From RI-106 sp964496875 (GTDB lineage: Bacteria; Cyanobacteriota; Vampirovibrionia; Obscuribacterales; Obscuribacteraceae), in contig CAZCBH010000015.1 of assembly GCA_964496875.1 (NCBI GenBank), forward strand, positions 1 through 64,000: a DNA stretch of 64,000 nt. The letters are read 5' to 3'. The position numbers and the translations under genes are program-made. Shown here in pieces: positions 25,219 through 34,891 of this stretch (positions are counted from its first letter, which is position 1; every line of letters begins with the position of its first letter). The notes below the pieces were generated by a model. It was not told the origin of the DNA. It saw only the letters and a program-made list of their open reading frames with translations, and did no database searches.

Positions 25219-25980
25219 CTAGAGTTTTGCTTCGTCCTTGTCCAGTCTGGCTTTGAATGCTTTCAGTGTTCGGACGATTTTCTTATCGACTGTATCTATA
25301 CTCTTGGGCTCCATTTTTAGACACGAAATCAAATCTTCTCTTTTATATCCTTGGACATATTTCAAAACGAAGCAGGTGCGGTGGATTCCGGCGGGTAGCT
25401 CTTCTAAAATAAGATCCACCAGATCATTAATCATTGCTCTTTCTGCAGGACTCGAGGTCTCGGAGGTTGAAATAACGCTCTGATCCCATCCGATTACATC
25501 CTCGGCGGTTCTACCATCCTCGTCATCGAACATGGAATCTAAAGAAGTGGTTCTATATTTACTGGTGGAAGAAGGGGTTTCGTCAAAGCTCTTGCCCGGG
25601 TTCAGTGCCTGGACGGTCATCATCTCGCCCTCGAAGACTTCCGATTGGCGGCTCGCCCCAACTTGAACCCCGGCAGTGTTCTTTCTTTTCTCTTCTTCTT
25701 CGGCCTGACGCTCAGAGCGCTTACGCAGCTTGACCTTGTGATATCTCTCCAGATTCTGAGCGATGGATTTGTTGCAGGCGCCCAGACAATATAAGGATAG
25801 ATTTGCGTCGGGATGCGAAGGGTCGAAATTCTTGGTGACCATGATCAAGGCGTTCTGCACTATGTCCTCTATATCCTCAGAGGTGGCAAGACGCGCCCGA
25901 GAGCGGATATAGCGCATCATTCTCTCGGGGGTGAAACTCATCTCCCCCCGAAGAAAGGCTTTGCTCTCCTGGTTATTCAT
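25219..25980 (-). CDS. ECF-type RNA polymerase sigma factor
   Basis: A 253-residue protein. Region 2 spans about residues 15-85: RYIRSRARLATSEDIEDIVQ (-10 recognition and core binding). A long charged linker (about 88-185) is unusual for ECF factors, which are normally under 200 residues. Region 4 is at about 190-250: LPAGIHRTCFVLKYVQGYKR, then the HTH SCLKMEPKSIDTVDKKIVRT. The long inter-domain linker is Ser/Thr/Glu-rich and could be a target of the neighbouring kinases. Divergent from the efflux operon starting at 26201. Confidence 0.75.
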   Translation of the reverse strand: MNNQESKAFLRGEMSFTPERMMRYIRSRARLATSEDIEDIVQNALIMVTKNFDPSHPDANLSLYCLGACNKSIAQNLERYHKVKLRKRSERQAEEEEKRKNTAGVQVGASRQSEVFEGEMMTVQALNPGKSFDETPSSTSKYRTTSLDSMFDDEDGRTAEDVIGWDQSVISTSETSSPAERAMINDLVDLILEELPAGIHRTCFVLKYVQGYKREDLISCLKMEPKSIDTVDKKIVRTLKAFKARLDKDEAKL

Positions 25981-26200
25981 TAATAGGTAAACTTCCGCCT
26001 ACTATTTCTCAATTGTGTGTATCCGATTCTCCTGATTTCTTGCCACGCCAATTAGAAAACAACCGGCTTCAATGTTAGCAAATTGTAAGCGAATCCCAAT
26101 GCAAGAGAGCGAAAATAGCTTTTAAGCTTGTTTGCCGATAGTTATAAATTCGTCTAAATCCATTACTTTCAGAGGTTTCCTTGCGTTATCCTGTGGAGGA

Positions 26201-27895
26201 ATGAGCACCTTACCAACCAGTCTAATATTCGTTCTGACCGGATCTATCACAGCCCTCATCTATGCTGTGCCGGCTGCTTTCGGTCTGGAAAGCGGTGGTG
26301 CCAGGGCTTCCTCCTTGGCAGCCGGGGCTGATCGGACCGAGCCCCGAAAGCAGGATAATATCAGTCAGAAAGCCAGGGATTTAATTCCTTTTAAGAAGCG
26401 CATTGCTCAAGCGACTGAACAGGCAAATCAACAAAAATTCGACTTCAAATCTGATAAGTCGAGCACTCCGGACTTCGATATTCAGCCACCGGGCGAGGGC
26501 AAGGTCAACCTGAGAGCGCCTATCACTATCGAGAAGCCCGATGCAAACAAGACTCCGGTCACACCGAATAATGGCGATGCCGCTCCGTCGAGCAAGCCCG
26601 GAACATTGAAGCCCATGGGGGTGATTCGTTTCGACGATGATCGGAGGTCGGATCGCAAGAATTTAAAAGGCGGGCTATCCATCTTTTCCTGTTTGGATGA
26701 AGCTCTAGTTAAAAGCCCCAGGGCCGCCGCTATGAGAGCCTATCTGCCGGTGACCAAGGCGCTTTTTGCCCGAGCCACCGAGCAGCCCAGTCCCCAGTTC
26801 TTTTATGACGAAGGGGTGCGGGCGGAGCAGAACCGTCGTTTGGGTGCGGTTTTCAACTGGGAGCCGCCCTGGAAATTGGTTTTTCGATTATTAGTCGCCA
26901 AGCAATCGGTGAGTGCTCGTAAGCTCGAGCTCATGGCTCAATTGTGGCTTTTGCGGGCCGATGTCCGGCGAGCCTATACCGAGGTGGTGGTAGCCCAGGA
27001 AACCCTGGAAACTCTCACTAGCCTTTATGATCTCGCCCACCGCTTGCGGGTGGTTTCCGAGAAGCGTTTTGCCGCCGGTGACGTTCCCGAGCTCGATTTG
27101 CTCAAAGCCCGGCTGGCAGAATCTCGATATGACGTGGAGCGCAGAGTAGGGTTGCGTCGGGTGATTAGAGCCAAGCAACAATTGAATATCATCATGGGAC
27201 GCGCTCCGGAGAAAGATATCAGCATCCCCAGACTGCCACCTTTTTTGCGGACCAAGGACATGAAAGGGGCGGTCGATGTGCGCAATCCCTTGTTGCCTGA
27301 TTTTTCCCGCCCGATGCCCTCTTTAGATAGCTTTATCGCCCGGGCGGTGGAGAATAGATATGAACTCAAAACCATCAATCAAAATCTGGTCCTGAACAAA
27401 GCCAATATGCGCAGAACCATAGGAGACATCGCTCCCACCCCGCAGTTCTGGATCGGGCAATCGGCAGCAGGCAACCCGCCGGTCGGTCCGAAGTTGAACG
27501 CTTACTATGTAGGGGTGAGCGTTCCTACTCAGATTACCAGCTTCAACCAGGGCGATATCGCCGAGTTCAAAGCCCAGGGAAGACAGTTGAAATACGAGTA
27601 CGGTGCCCAGAAGAACATTATCACCGCCGAGGTCTCGTCGGCATATAACAATGTGCTGGCCGCCAGGCAGTGGCTGAAAGTCTATGAAGATCACGTACTG
27701 GCAGACTCTTTCGAAGTGGCCCGTCTGGCCAGGCGCTCTTACGAGGTCGGTCAGTCGGATATAACTTCGACTCTGCAAGCTCAGCAGAACAACGTCCAGA
27801 TCCGCGTTCTATATCTGGAAGCGATTACCCTCTATCAAAAAGCCTTTACCGAGCTTGAAATGGCTTGTGGTACGCCTCTACTCGAGGAAGAATGA
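26201..27895 (+). CDS. TolC-family outer-membrane efflux protein (CzcC-like)
   Basis: 564 residues from ATG 26201, which opens a signal peptide (LIFVLTGSITALIYAVPAAFG); a TTG at 26132 would add 23 residues. A 150-residue Pro/Asp/Lys-rich linker precedes two OEP repeats, whose helical hairpins are visible (RRAYTEVVVAQETLETLTSLYD ... ISARKLELMAQLWLLRAD and SSAYNNVLAARQWLKVYEDH). Members form the trimeric outer-membrane exit duct of RND pumps. It heads an operon with the pump at 27980 and the adaptor at 31143, so it should be the duct for metal efflux. Confidence 0.85.
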   Translation: MSTLPTSLIFVLTGSITALIYAVPAAFGLESGGARASSLAAGADRTEPRKQDNISQKARDLIPFKKRIAQATEQANQQKFDFKSDKSSTPDFDIQPPGEGKVNLRAPITIEKPDANKTPVTPNNGDAAPSSKPGTLKPMGVIRFDDDRRSDRKNLKGGLSIFSCLDEALVKSPRAAAMRAYLPVTKALFARATEQPSPQFFYDEGVRAEQNRRLGAVFNWEPPWKLVFRLLVAKQSVSARKLELMAQLWLLRADVRRAYTEVVVAQETLETLTSLYDLAHRLRVVSEKRFAAGDVPELDLLKARLAESRYDVERRVGLRRVIRAKQQLNIIMGRAPEKDISIPRLPPFLRTKDMKGAVDVRNPLLPDFSRPMPSLDSFIARAVENRYELKTINQNLVLNKANMRRTIGDIAPTPQFWIGQSAAGNPPVGPKLNAYYVGVSVPTQITSFNQGDIAEFKAQGRQLKYEYGAQKNIITAEVSSAYNNVLAARQWLKVYEDHVLADSFEVARLARRSYEVGQSDITSTLQAQQNNVQIRVLYLEAITLYQKAFTELEMACGTPLLEEE

Positions 27896-27979
27896 GCGTT
27901 TGTTAACTTCGGTTCTTCGAAAGACTTCTGGTAACTGACAGAATTTCGAGTTCTTGACCTTTTTGAGGCTTGCTAATCT

Positions 27980-30900
27980 TTGTATACGGTTTTCAACAAA
28001 CTTGTTAACGGGGCTATCAAAGCTCGATATCTGACTATTATCGCGATGCTCGTGGTAATAATTGCCGGAGTGGTTGCCTGGAAGCGCCTTCCACTGGAGG
28101 CTTATCCAGAATTGTCCAACCCGCAGGTTCGAGTGATTACCCTCTTTCCGGGTAAAGGTGCGGAAGAAGCAGAGAAGCTAATTTCAATACCACTAGAGAA
28201 AGAAATGTATGGTATCCCGAATGAGACTGCATTGCGGTCGCTTTCCCTTTATGGGCTGTCGGTAATTACCGCCACTTTTAAAGAAGGAACCGATAGTACT
28301 CTGTGCAGGCAGAGAGTGCTGGAGAGAATTCATCAGGCTGATTTACCGGAGGGCGTAAAACCTCATTTGGAGCCGGACGTTGGTTCTTTACGGGAGATCT
28401 TTAGATACAGTCTGCACAGTTCTTACTATTCAGCAATGGGATTGCGGGCTATTCAGCAGTGGGAGCTGGAAAAGCTGTTCAGGCAGATCCCCGGGGTTAT
28501 AGGGTTGGTAAGCGAAGGCGGTCCCACCAAAACTTACCAGGTTCGCGTCGACCCGGAGAAGCTGAGGGCTTACGGGATAAGTCTTCTAGAAGTTTTTGAA
28601 GCTATTTCGAACTCTAACGCCACATCCGGAGGGGGCTTTATTGAGCGGAACGGTCAGGCGATGATTGTCCGGCAACTGGGGCTTTTGAATGGAATAGATG
28701 ATATCAGGCAAGTAGTGGTCAGGCAGGATTCGGAAGGAGTGCCGATAAGGGTTTCCGACGTGGCTGAAGTCGGAATCGGCCCGATGGTCAGAAGAGGACA
28801 AGTCGGTCAGAATCAGGAAGATGATGCGGTGGAGGGTATAGTGCTTCTTCGCCGGGGTGAGAATCCGTCTAGGGTATTGGATGCGCTTAAAGAACGTCTT
28901 CCTGGAATCATCGGCAAATTACCCGAAGGCGTATCATTTGAAGTTCTATACGACAGATCCGGTTTGGTTCAGCAAACCCTCCAGACCGTTGGAAAAAATG
29001 TGGTTATCGGCATAGGGCTTGTACTTGCTTTTCTATGCATATTCCTGGTGGATTTCGTGGCAGCCTCTATCACCGCAGTGGTGATACCTCTGTCTTTGAT
29101 GGTCTCATTCATATTTCTCACGCTGCTCGATGTTCCGGCTAATTTGCTTAGTCTCGGGGCGATTGACTTCGGAATTCTTGTGGATAGTGCAGTGGTCATG
29201 ACAGAAAATGTGGTCCGCCGGCTTTCTGCGGAAGGAAGAGATTTGAGTCCGAGGGAAAGACTCTTGCTTCTGGCAGAATCCGCCCGCGAGGTAGCGGGAC
29301 CTATTATTTCAGGTATTGCTGTGATTATCGCCACATTCTTGCCGATATTCACATTCGGGGGCGTAGAGGGAAGGTTGTTTCGACCTCTTGCTATTACTAT
29401 GGTAGCGGCACTGGTAGGGGCTGGACTTGCTGCGATTACTGTCATACCGGTTCTATTGTCTTTTTGGTATTCGAGTAGAAATCCGGCGGAGAAAGAGAGT
29501 CCGGTAGTGAAAGTGGCCAAGGTCTGCTACAGACCGACCCTGAGATGGTCATTGCGCCATCCGCTTGTGGTGATAGGCGCAGCCGTACTTGCATTTTTCG
29601 GCTCCATGCTCATGTTTATGAATCTCGGCTCAGAGTTTCTTCCGCACCTGGAGGAGGGTAATATCTGGCTGCGGGCAACCGTAAAACCGGGAAGTGTAAC
29701 TCTCGATGAGTCGGTAAAAATTGCAAGGACAATTCGCTCTAAAGTGCGTGAATTTCCCGAGGTTACCACGGTGTTGTCCCAGGTCGGTGGTCCCGATGAC
29801 GGTACCGATCCGGCTCGTTTTGCCGATCAGGAGTTTTATATCGGATTGAAGCCAGCCCATGAATGGCGTAGTGAATTTCATGAGGATAAGCAAAAACTGA
29901 TAGCGAAAATGCGCAGTGAACTGGAGAAAATACCCAACGTAGGATACTACTTCACTCAATATATCCAGACTACGCTAGATGAGGCATTGTCGGGTGTTCA
30001 AGGCAGTCTGGTAGCAAAAGTCTCGGGTAGCGATCTCGCTTTGTTGCAGAGTTTGGGCGAAGAGGTCGGGCGGGTAATGACCGCTACACCTGGAATCGTA
30101 GATGTTATCGTTGATCCTCTTCTGGGGCAGCCGCAAGTTGTAATTAAGATAGATAGAGAGAGAGCAGCCAGATATGGTCTGAACGTAAATGATATCCGGA
30201 ACCTCGTAGAGATTGCCATCGGTGGTATGCCGGCAACGGTTGCCATTGAGGATGAGAAGCGCTTTGATGTGATTGTCCGGTTGAAGAAGCCATTCAGGGA
30301 GAGTCCGGCCACAATCGAATCTTTGCTCCTGGATACGCCCAATGGAATGAAGATACCTTTGTCGCAGTTGGCTTCAATAGAGGAGACCGTTGGTGCTACT
30401 CAGATCTGGAGAGATGCCGGCTCGCGATTGGCAACGATCCGAGCTAATGTTCGTGGTCGAGATCTAGCCACAGCAGTGGATGATGCGCAAAAGAGAGTGA
30501 ACAAACTGATTAAACTGCCCTCCGGATACTCGGTGGAGTGGAGTGGAGAGTTCGAGCGACAGCAAGAGGCGACTCATCAACTGGCGGTGGTAGTTCCGGT
30601 AACCCTCGGTTTGATCATAGTTATTCTCTACCTGGCCTGCGGAACCTTGAGCGGAGCGCTTGTAATGTTTTCGGTAGTGCCCCTTGCCGCTATCGGTGCG
30701 ATACTGGCGCTTTATTTCACCGGCACTTATTTCTCAATATCCGCCGGTGTCGGTTTTATCGCTTTATTTGGACTGGCTGTCAAAAACGGAATCTTGTTGG
30801 TCTCTTTCATAAACGAGTTGAGGCATGAGGGCAGACCGTTGCCTAAGGCCGTTTACTCAGGTTCGTTGATTCGAATGCGACCTGTTTTGATGACGGCAAT

Positions 30901-31087
30901 TATTGCCGCTGTCGGGCTCCTGCCTGCCGCTGTTTCTAATGAGATAGGCGCTCAGAGTCAAAGACCCTTTGCAATAGTGATAATCGGTGGATTGATCTCC
31001 TGCACCGTTTTGACTTTATACGTGCTACCGGCTATATACTTGCGTTTCTCTCCCAGCCCCGGCAAGAGGCCTTTGCAGAAGTCATGA
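27980..31087 (+). CDS. HME-type RND efflux pump (CzcA-like) 1
   Basis: A 1035-residue inner-membrane pump with the standard layout: one N-terminal helix, a large periplasmic loop, helices 2-6, a second loop, helices 8-12. The heavy-metal signature in helix 4, DFGILVDSAVVMTEN, keeps the acidic triad D396, D402, E409, matching the spacing of CzcA D402/D408/E415. It therefore should export divalent or monovalent metal cations using the proton gradient. The exact metal cannot be read. The start is a TTG at 27980. The operon order is duct, pump, adaptor, PII-like. Confidence 0.9.
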   Translation: MYTVFNKLVNGAIKARYLTIIAMLVVIIAGVVAWKRLPLEAYPELSNPQVRVITLFPGKGAEEAEKLISIPLEKEMYGIPNETALRSLSLYGLSVITATFKEGTDSTLCRQRVLERIHQADLPEGVKPHLEPDVGSLREIFRYSLHSSYYSAMGLRAIQQWELEKLFRQIPGVIGLVSEGGPTKTYQVRVDPEKLRAYGISLLEVFEAISNSNATSGGGFIERNGQAMIVRQLGLLNGIDDIRQVVVRQDSEGVPIRVSDVAEVGIGPMVRRGQVGQNQEDDAVEGIVLLRRGENPSRVLDALKERLPGIIGKLPEGVSFEVLYDRSGLVQQTLQTVGKNVVIGIGLVLAFLCIFLVDFVAASITAVVIPLSLMVSFIFLTLLDVPANLLSLGAIDFGILVDSAVVMTENVVRRLSAEGRDLSPRERLLLLAESAREVAGPIISGIAVIIATFLPIFTFGGVEGRLFRPLAITMVAALVGAGLAAITVIPVLLSFWYSSRNPAEKESPVVKVAKVCYRPTLRWSLRHPLVVIGAAVLAFFGSMLMFMNLGSEFLPHLEEGNIWLRATVKPGSVTLDESVKIARTIRSKVREFPEVTTVLSQVGGPDDGTDPARFADQEFYIGLKPAHEWRSEFHEDKQKLIAKMRSELEKIPNVGYYFTQYIQTTLDEALSGVQGSLVAKVSGSDLALLQSLGEEVGRVMTATPGIVDVIVDPLLGQPQVVIKIDRERAARYGLNVNDIRNLVEIAIGGMPATVAIEDEKRFDVIVRLKKPFRESPATIESLLLDTPNGMKIPLSQLASIEETVGATQIWRDAGSRLATIRANVRGRDLATAVDDAQKRVNKLIKLPSGYSVEWSGEFERQQEATHQLAVVVPVTLGLIIVILYLACGTLSGALVMFSVVPLAAIGAILALYFTGTYFSISAGVGFIALFGLAVKNGILLVSFINELRHEGRPLPKAVYSGSLIRMRPVLMTAIIAAVGLLPAAVSNEIGAQSQRPFAIVIIGGLISCTVLTLYVLPAIYLRFSPSPGKRPLQKS

Positions 31088-31142
31088 ACATTCAGTTGGG
31101 AGACTCTTTTCGGACAAAGTATGAAAGAGGTGCTGAGGTCAG

Positions 31143-32381
31143 ATGAAGAAATTCGAACAGATAGCTGTAGCTTTTTTGATCACCTTGTCCCTGACAGGAT
31201 GCCAGAAAGATCCCGAGCCCGAAACAAAGTCTTCGGCGCCAGTTTTGCGGGGAGCCGAGCAAAAACTGATTACTCTGACGCGTGCACAGTTGAAGGATAC
31301 AAAGATAACTACCGCACCGGTTCGGGAAAGGCTGGTGGACGAAGAGATCGAACTTTTGGGAGAGGTGCAGGAGAATGACTATCTGTCCACACCGGTGATT
31401 TCGCTTGTTCCCGGCAGAATAGAGAGGGTAGAAGTGCTCCTTGGCGATCAGGTGAGGAAAGGCCAGGTGCTGGCCGCCGTCAGGAGTGATGAAGTGGCTC
31501 GCATAGAATCAGAGCTTCTAAAAGAGGAGCTGAATCTGCTTGCCGAAAGAAAGCAAACCCGCGTGGAACTTGGTGTTGCCGAGAAAGCCTTCGAAAGACA
31601 TAAGAGTTTGTTTGATGAAGGAATTGGAGCCAGAGCGCAACTGGAGTTGGCTAAAGCTACATATGAGCAGGCAAAGGCAAAGCTGGAGTCTCTCGAGGAG
31701 AAGATAGCCTCATTGAAGACTACCGCTCGTGAACGTTTGAAACTCTTCGGTATCTCCGGTGGGGAAGTGGAGAGACTGATGAGAACAAAAGTCGTCGATA
31801 ATATGTTCGACGTTGTCTCTCCTAGAAACGGCAAGATTGTCGAACGGCACGTTGATCTTGGTCAGTCTGTAGATATTTCTCAACCGCTTTTCGTGGTGTC
31901 CGATCTGTCGGAGGTCTGGGTAAATGCAGAGGTGTTCGAGCATGACCTGAGACATTTGAGAAAAGGCCAGCCGGTAAATGTGCATGTGGAGAGTTATCCG
32001 GATAAACAGTTTCCCGGTAAGGTTGAATACATCGGGACCAATCTATCACCCAAAACCCGGACTTTGCCGGTACGAGCCAATGTCTCCAATTTGGACTTTC
32101 TCCTTCTGCCTCGAATGTATGCGCATATCACTGTCAAGACCGGTACGCGGGAAGCCATTGTAGTGCCGGCCGGGGCTTTGCAGAAGACTGGCGAGGCTAC
32201 TCTTGTATATGTTGTCAGGTCAGCGAATGCTTTTGAAGAAAGACAAGTGAAGCTGAGGAAAGTGAGAAAGGATCTTGCCCTGGTTGATAGCGGTCTGGTA
32301 CCGGGAGAGATGGTGGCGGTCGGGGGCAGTTTACAATTGCTTGGTCTTGCTGTTAAGCAGGAAAGTGGCGGTGTTGAATGA
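31143..32381 (+). CDS. Periplasmic adaptor lipoprotein of RND pump (CzcB-like) 1
   Basis: A 412-residue membrane-fusion protein. A lipoprotein signal (LTLSLTGCQ, lipidated Cys21 or close) anchors it to the inner membrane. The usual domains follow: a barrel-sandwich lipoyl half (PVISLVPGRIERVEVLLGDQ), a long coiled-coil hairpin (about 110-200), the second lipoyl half (VVSPRNGKIVERHVDLGQSV), and beta-barrel and membrane-proximal domains. It links the inner pump with the TolC-like duct. Its stop codon overlaps the PII-like start by four bases. Confidence 0.9.
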   Translation: MKKFEQIAVAFLITLSLTGCQKDPEPETKSSAPVLRGAEQKLITLTRAQLKDTKITTAPVRERLVDEEIELLGEVQENDYLSTPVISLVPGRIERVEVLLGDQVRKGQVLAAVRSDEVARIESELLKEELNLLAERKQTRVELGVAEKAFERHKSLFDEGIGARAQLELAKATYEQAKAKLESLEEKIASLKTTARERLKLFGISGGEVERLMRTKVVDNMFDVVSPRNGKIVERHVDLGQSVDISQPLFVVSDLSEVWVNAEVFEHDLRHLRKGQPVNVHVESYPDKQFPGKVEYIGTNLSPKTRTLPVRANVSNLDFLLLPRMYAHITVKTGTREAIVVPAGALQKTGEATLVYVVRSANAFEERQVKLRKVRKDLALVDSGLVPGEMVAVGGSLQLLGLAVKQESGGVE

Positions 32382-32698
32382 AAGTAATTACAGCAGTTAT
32401 ACAACCCTTCATGCTTGACAAGGTGTCGAGGGAGCTACGCAGGCATGGGGTTAAGAACTTTTTGATTGGCAGCATGCGTGAATTCGATCTCTCTCATGAC
32501 TCCTCTTCAATCGATTCTATCGGTGAAGTCGTGAAGCTAGAGATTTTTGCAGAAGAGAATAAAGTAGATGAGCTTGTGAGCTTGATTGCCCAAACTGCCT
32601 CTACCCATCAGCCGGGCTCTGGAAAGATTTTCGTTTATGAACTGACTTCGATTGTGGAGATAGACACATCTGAAGTCGATCAGGATTTTCTGATTTGA
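32378..32698 (+). CDS. PII-like protein linked to a CzcA pump (PII-NG type)
   Basis: A 106-residue protein of the PII/CutA-like fold: MKVITAVIQPFMLDKVSREL opens the first beta-alpha-beta unit and GEVVKLEIFAEENKVDELVS the second; GSGKIFVYELTSIVEI closes it. The central T-loop is short (about 15 residues) and lacks the GlnK/GlnB Tyr51 uridylylation context. A PII subgroup (PII-NG) is known next to CzcA-type efflux genes in other bacteria and is thought to modulate the pump. The ATGA overlap with the adaptor supports co-translation. Confidence 0.75.
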   Translation: MKVITAVIQPFMLDKVSRELRRHGVKNFLIGSMREFDLSHDSSSIDSIGEVVKLEIFAEENKVDELVSLIAQTASTHQPGSGKIFVYELTSIVEIDTSEVDQDFLI

Positions 32699-32876
32699 CG
32701 AACAATCTTTTTGGGCTGGTTGAACAAATGAAAATGCTCTGGAGTTTTAACTTCTAGTTAACTGCATTCAATAATACGGTTCGATTAATGTTAGAAGTGC
32801 TGACACGAGCAGGAATTACATCTTCAGGATGGTAGGTTGAAAATGACTCGTTTTACCGTTTCAGAAGGAGAAACCG

Positions 32877-33089
32877 ATGTTCAATAGACTTATTCCTCTG
32901 GCTCTTGTGCTGTCATTCGTATCAGGGAATGCAGTTCTGGCTGCTGATCCTAAACCGGCAGAAAAACCGAAAACGGAAGAATCAACAAAGGCTAAGACCT
33001 CTGACACCCAAAAAGAGGTCAAGAAAGACCAGGTGAAAAAAGACGATAAGGCCAAGGCTGATTCAAAAGAGAAAGCCGAAACCAAATAG
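32877..33089 (+). CDS. Small secreted Lys/Glu-rich protein
   Basis: A 70-residue protein with a signal peptide (LIPLALVLSFVSGNAVLA) and a mature part that is almost wholly Lys, Glu, Asp, Ala and Thr (KPAEKPKTEE, KKDQVKKDDK). AAGGAG is well placed 6 bases upstream. The mature region is predicted disordered and highly charged. It may bind metals, nucleic acid or wall polymers, none of which can be shown. A terminator hairpin follows at 33112. Confidence 0.6.
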   Translation: MFNRLIPLALVLSFVSGNAVLAADPKPAEKPKTEESTKAKTSDTQKEVKKDQVKKDDKAKADSKEKAETK

Positions 33090-33113
33090 TATTTTCCCAA
33101 GCATGTGCCTTAA

Positions 33114-33151
33114 AAGAGGAATCAGGTGAGCGACTACACCTGATTCCTCTT
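33114..33151. terminator. Bidirectional hairpin terminator between convergent genes
   Basis: Perfect 15-base arms (AAGAGGAATCAGGTG, 33114-33128, and its complement at 33137-33151) with an 8-base loop. On the minus strand the stem is followed by TTTTAA, which favours termination of the gene ending at 33157; on the plus strand it also lies 25 bases after the Lys-rich gene. Confidence 0.7.
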
Positions 33152-33156
33152 GCGGT

Positions 33157-34041
33157 CTAGGGAATAACCACTGTGCCGCCGGTGGAGAGAATGTTTTCGA
33201 ATTGATTGAATTCGTTCAGCTGCCGGTCGGCGGATTTCGTACCAAGGGGGGAGGCAACTATCGGCGCAATCACTATGGGCGCTACTGTGTTGGCGATATC
33301 CAGGAAGATAAGGGTGGAGAGTTGAGCTTTGCTGATACCACCCTCGGTGCCAGCCAGCAGGGACTTGGGCTCTACCGGGGTTTTCTTAGCAAGCCAACTG
33401 AAGCCTTTGCTGTTTTTGGCATCCATTGTGGTGAGGAAAGCTATATTCTCGGCTTCTCCGGATAGAGAGCCTGTGCCGGCGTCTATTTTGACATTGCTGG
33501 CGGGTATCTCGAAGATATAAGCGCGTGGAGATACAAGCTTGGCTATGGTTGTTTTTTTTATCTTCTTGACCGGTCCGGTGCTTAGCTGAAACACCACCTC
33601 ATCTTCTTCGACGGCGCGCACTTTGCCGACTATGACAGTACCATTGTCCAGCTCAATATTGTCTTTTCGGCGTATGTTATCCAGGTTGTTCAGCCAGTCT
33701 CCTTCCAGGAAATAAGCAAGCCCCCTGATTTTTGTGTCTTTGCCTGAGCCTTCCAGGCGGGTGCTTATAACTTTCCCTTTCAGGACCACATGGCGGTCGA
33801 AAAGCCAATCGGGCACGGCTCCTACACTTATGGAGTCCCCTTTGAGCTTGACTGAGCCCCGGGGGATTTTGAGCATGCCGATATTTGTTGTGACAAGCTT
33901 CGCTTCAATGGCGTCTTTGCTATCGGCAGAGCCGGGACTCATGCTTATCGGATGGGCCAAAGCGGAGAGTTGACAAGAAAAGAGTACGATTGTCCCCACC
34001 AGGGCTGCTTTGGTCGATTTTATGGCGGATAGCATTCTCAC
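33157..34041 (-). CDS. Secreted protein of unknown function with Sm-like segment
   Basis: A 294-residue protein with a long signal peptide (AALVGTIVLFSCQLSALA). The mature part is beta-rich. A stretch at about 130-165, DNIELDNGTVIVGKVRAVEE then VFQLSTGPVKKIKK, resembles secreted Sm-like folds found in uncharacterised bacterial proteins. A C-terminal hydrophobic segment (TVAPIVIAPIVASPLG) may be a membrane-proximal or surface-exposed loop. The function is not recognised. Confidence 0.6.
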   Translation of the reverse strand: MRMLSAIKSTKAALVGTIVLFSCQLSALAHPISMSPGSADSKDAIEAKLVTTNIGMLKIPRGSVKLKGDSISVGAVPDWLFDRHVVLKGKVISTRLEGSGKDTKIRGLAYFLEGDWLNNLDNIRRKDNIELDNGTVIVGKVRAVEEDEVVFQLSTGPVKKIKKTTIAKLVSPRAYIFEIPASNVKIDAGTGSLSGEAENIAFLTTMDAKNSKGFSWLAKKTPVEPKSLLAGTEGGISKAQLSTLIFLDIANTVAPIVIAPIVASPLGTKSADRQLNEFNQFENILSTGGTVVIP

Positions 34042-34130
34042 GCACCTGTTTGAATTTGCCGGAGCCTAACTGAACTTATTTTCTAACATTTCGCTGCCGG
34101 GTATGTATTAGGCTTATCTATATATAAAGG

Positions 34131-34556
34131 TTATTTTGAACGATCATGGGGACCGGTGGTTCTTGGATTGACCATCATATGGGTGCTTCGCATGGTCGCC
34201 GCCAGTTTGCCCTCTTGAGTGTAGACCGATGTATCGACGATGGTCAGCCGGCCGCGCTTCAGAACCTTGGCCTCGGCGCTTATAGGCCCTATCGGATCGT
34301 TAGTTATGAGATTGATGCTCAATTGGACCGAATAAGGAAAGAGTTTGCCTTTCATGTCCTCCGGGTCCACCGGCTCTCCGTGGATAGCGGCGGATGCGAC
34401 CTCGTCGGCGAGCGTGGTTATCGCTCCGGCGTGAAAGACCCCCACCGGTTGCATCACTTTCTCGCTCAGGGGAAGCTCTGCCCTGGCATAGCCCTCTTTG
34501 AGCTCAAGCATTCTGCCGCCCAGATTCTTCAACATCGGATATTCATATAAAGCCAA
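34131..34556 (-). CDS. PaaI-type hotdog thioesterase
   Basis: A 141-residue hotdog-fold protein of the PaaI/YdiI class. The characteristic central helix with its HxG motif, GVFHAGAITTLADEVASAA, is present, as is the beta-sheet core (YARAELPLSEK; LLITNDPIGPISAEAKVLKRG-like). These enzymes hydrolyse acyl-CoA thioesters. The start is TTG at 34556, supported by AGGTGA upstream; ATG at residue 8 is an alternative. It stands alone, with no metabolic neighbours to identify the substrate. Confidence 0.85.
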   Translation of the reverse strand: MALYEYPMLKNLGGRMLELKEGYARAELPLSEKVMQPVGVFHAGAITTLADEVASAAIHGEPVDPEDMKGKLFPYSVQLSINLITNDPIGPISAEAKVLKRGRLTIVDTSVYTQEGKLAATMRSTHMMVNPRTTGPHDRSK

Positions 34557-34891
34557 TTCAGGTCACCTTTTGCTGTTTTTCTGGGGTTGGGCCATCTCAT
34601 TTTAGCGAAGAGAAGGAACCGGATCCAGTCTGAGCCCTTGATGTAATAGCCTTTCCTGCTATGCGGCGAGGGAAGCATCGTTTTTTCAGCTGGGGCTGTT
34701 AAGAATATTTGTCGTCGACGGCATAACTGTGGGAACAGTAGAGCCTCTGTGGCGTCAGTTCATACTGTCTGCAAAATCCTATGTGATGTTCGTTAATGGT
34801 TATTCTTCGCGTTGAAGTTGATGACTTCTCGTTTGACAAGACCGAATCCGGACGTCAGATTTTTTCGCGTGTTCTCTTTTGGGGTGATCTG

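Noticed and set aside
27323..27778. 151-codon minus-strand frame inside the TolC-like gene
   Set aside because: Shadow frame opposite a well-supported outer-membrane efflux gene.
32699..32876. Possible RNA or promoter between the PII-like gene and the Lys-rich gene
   Set aside because: Only the ribosome-binding site is clear; no hairpin or box pattern that I could support.
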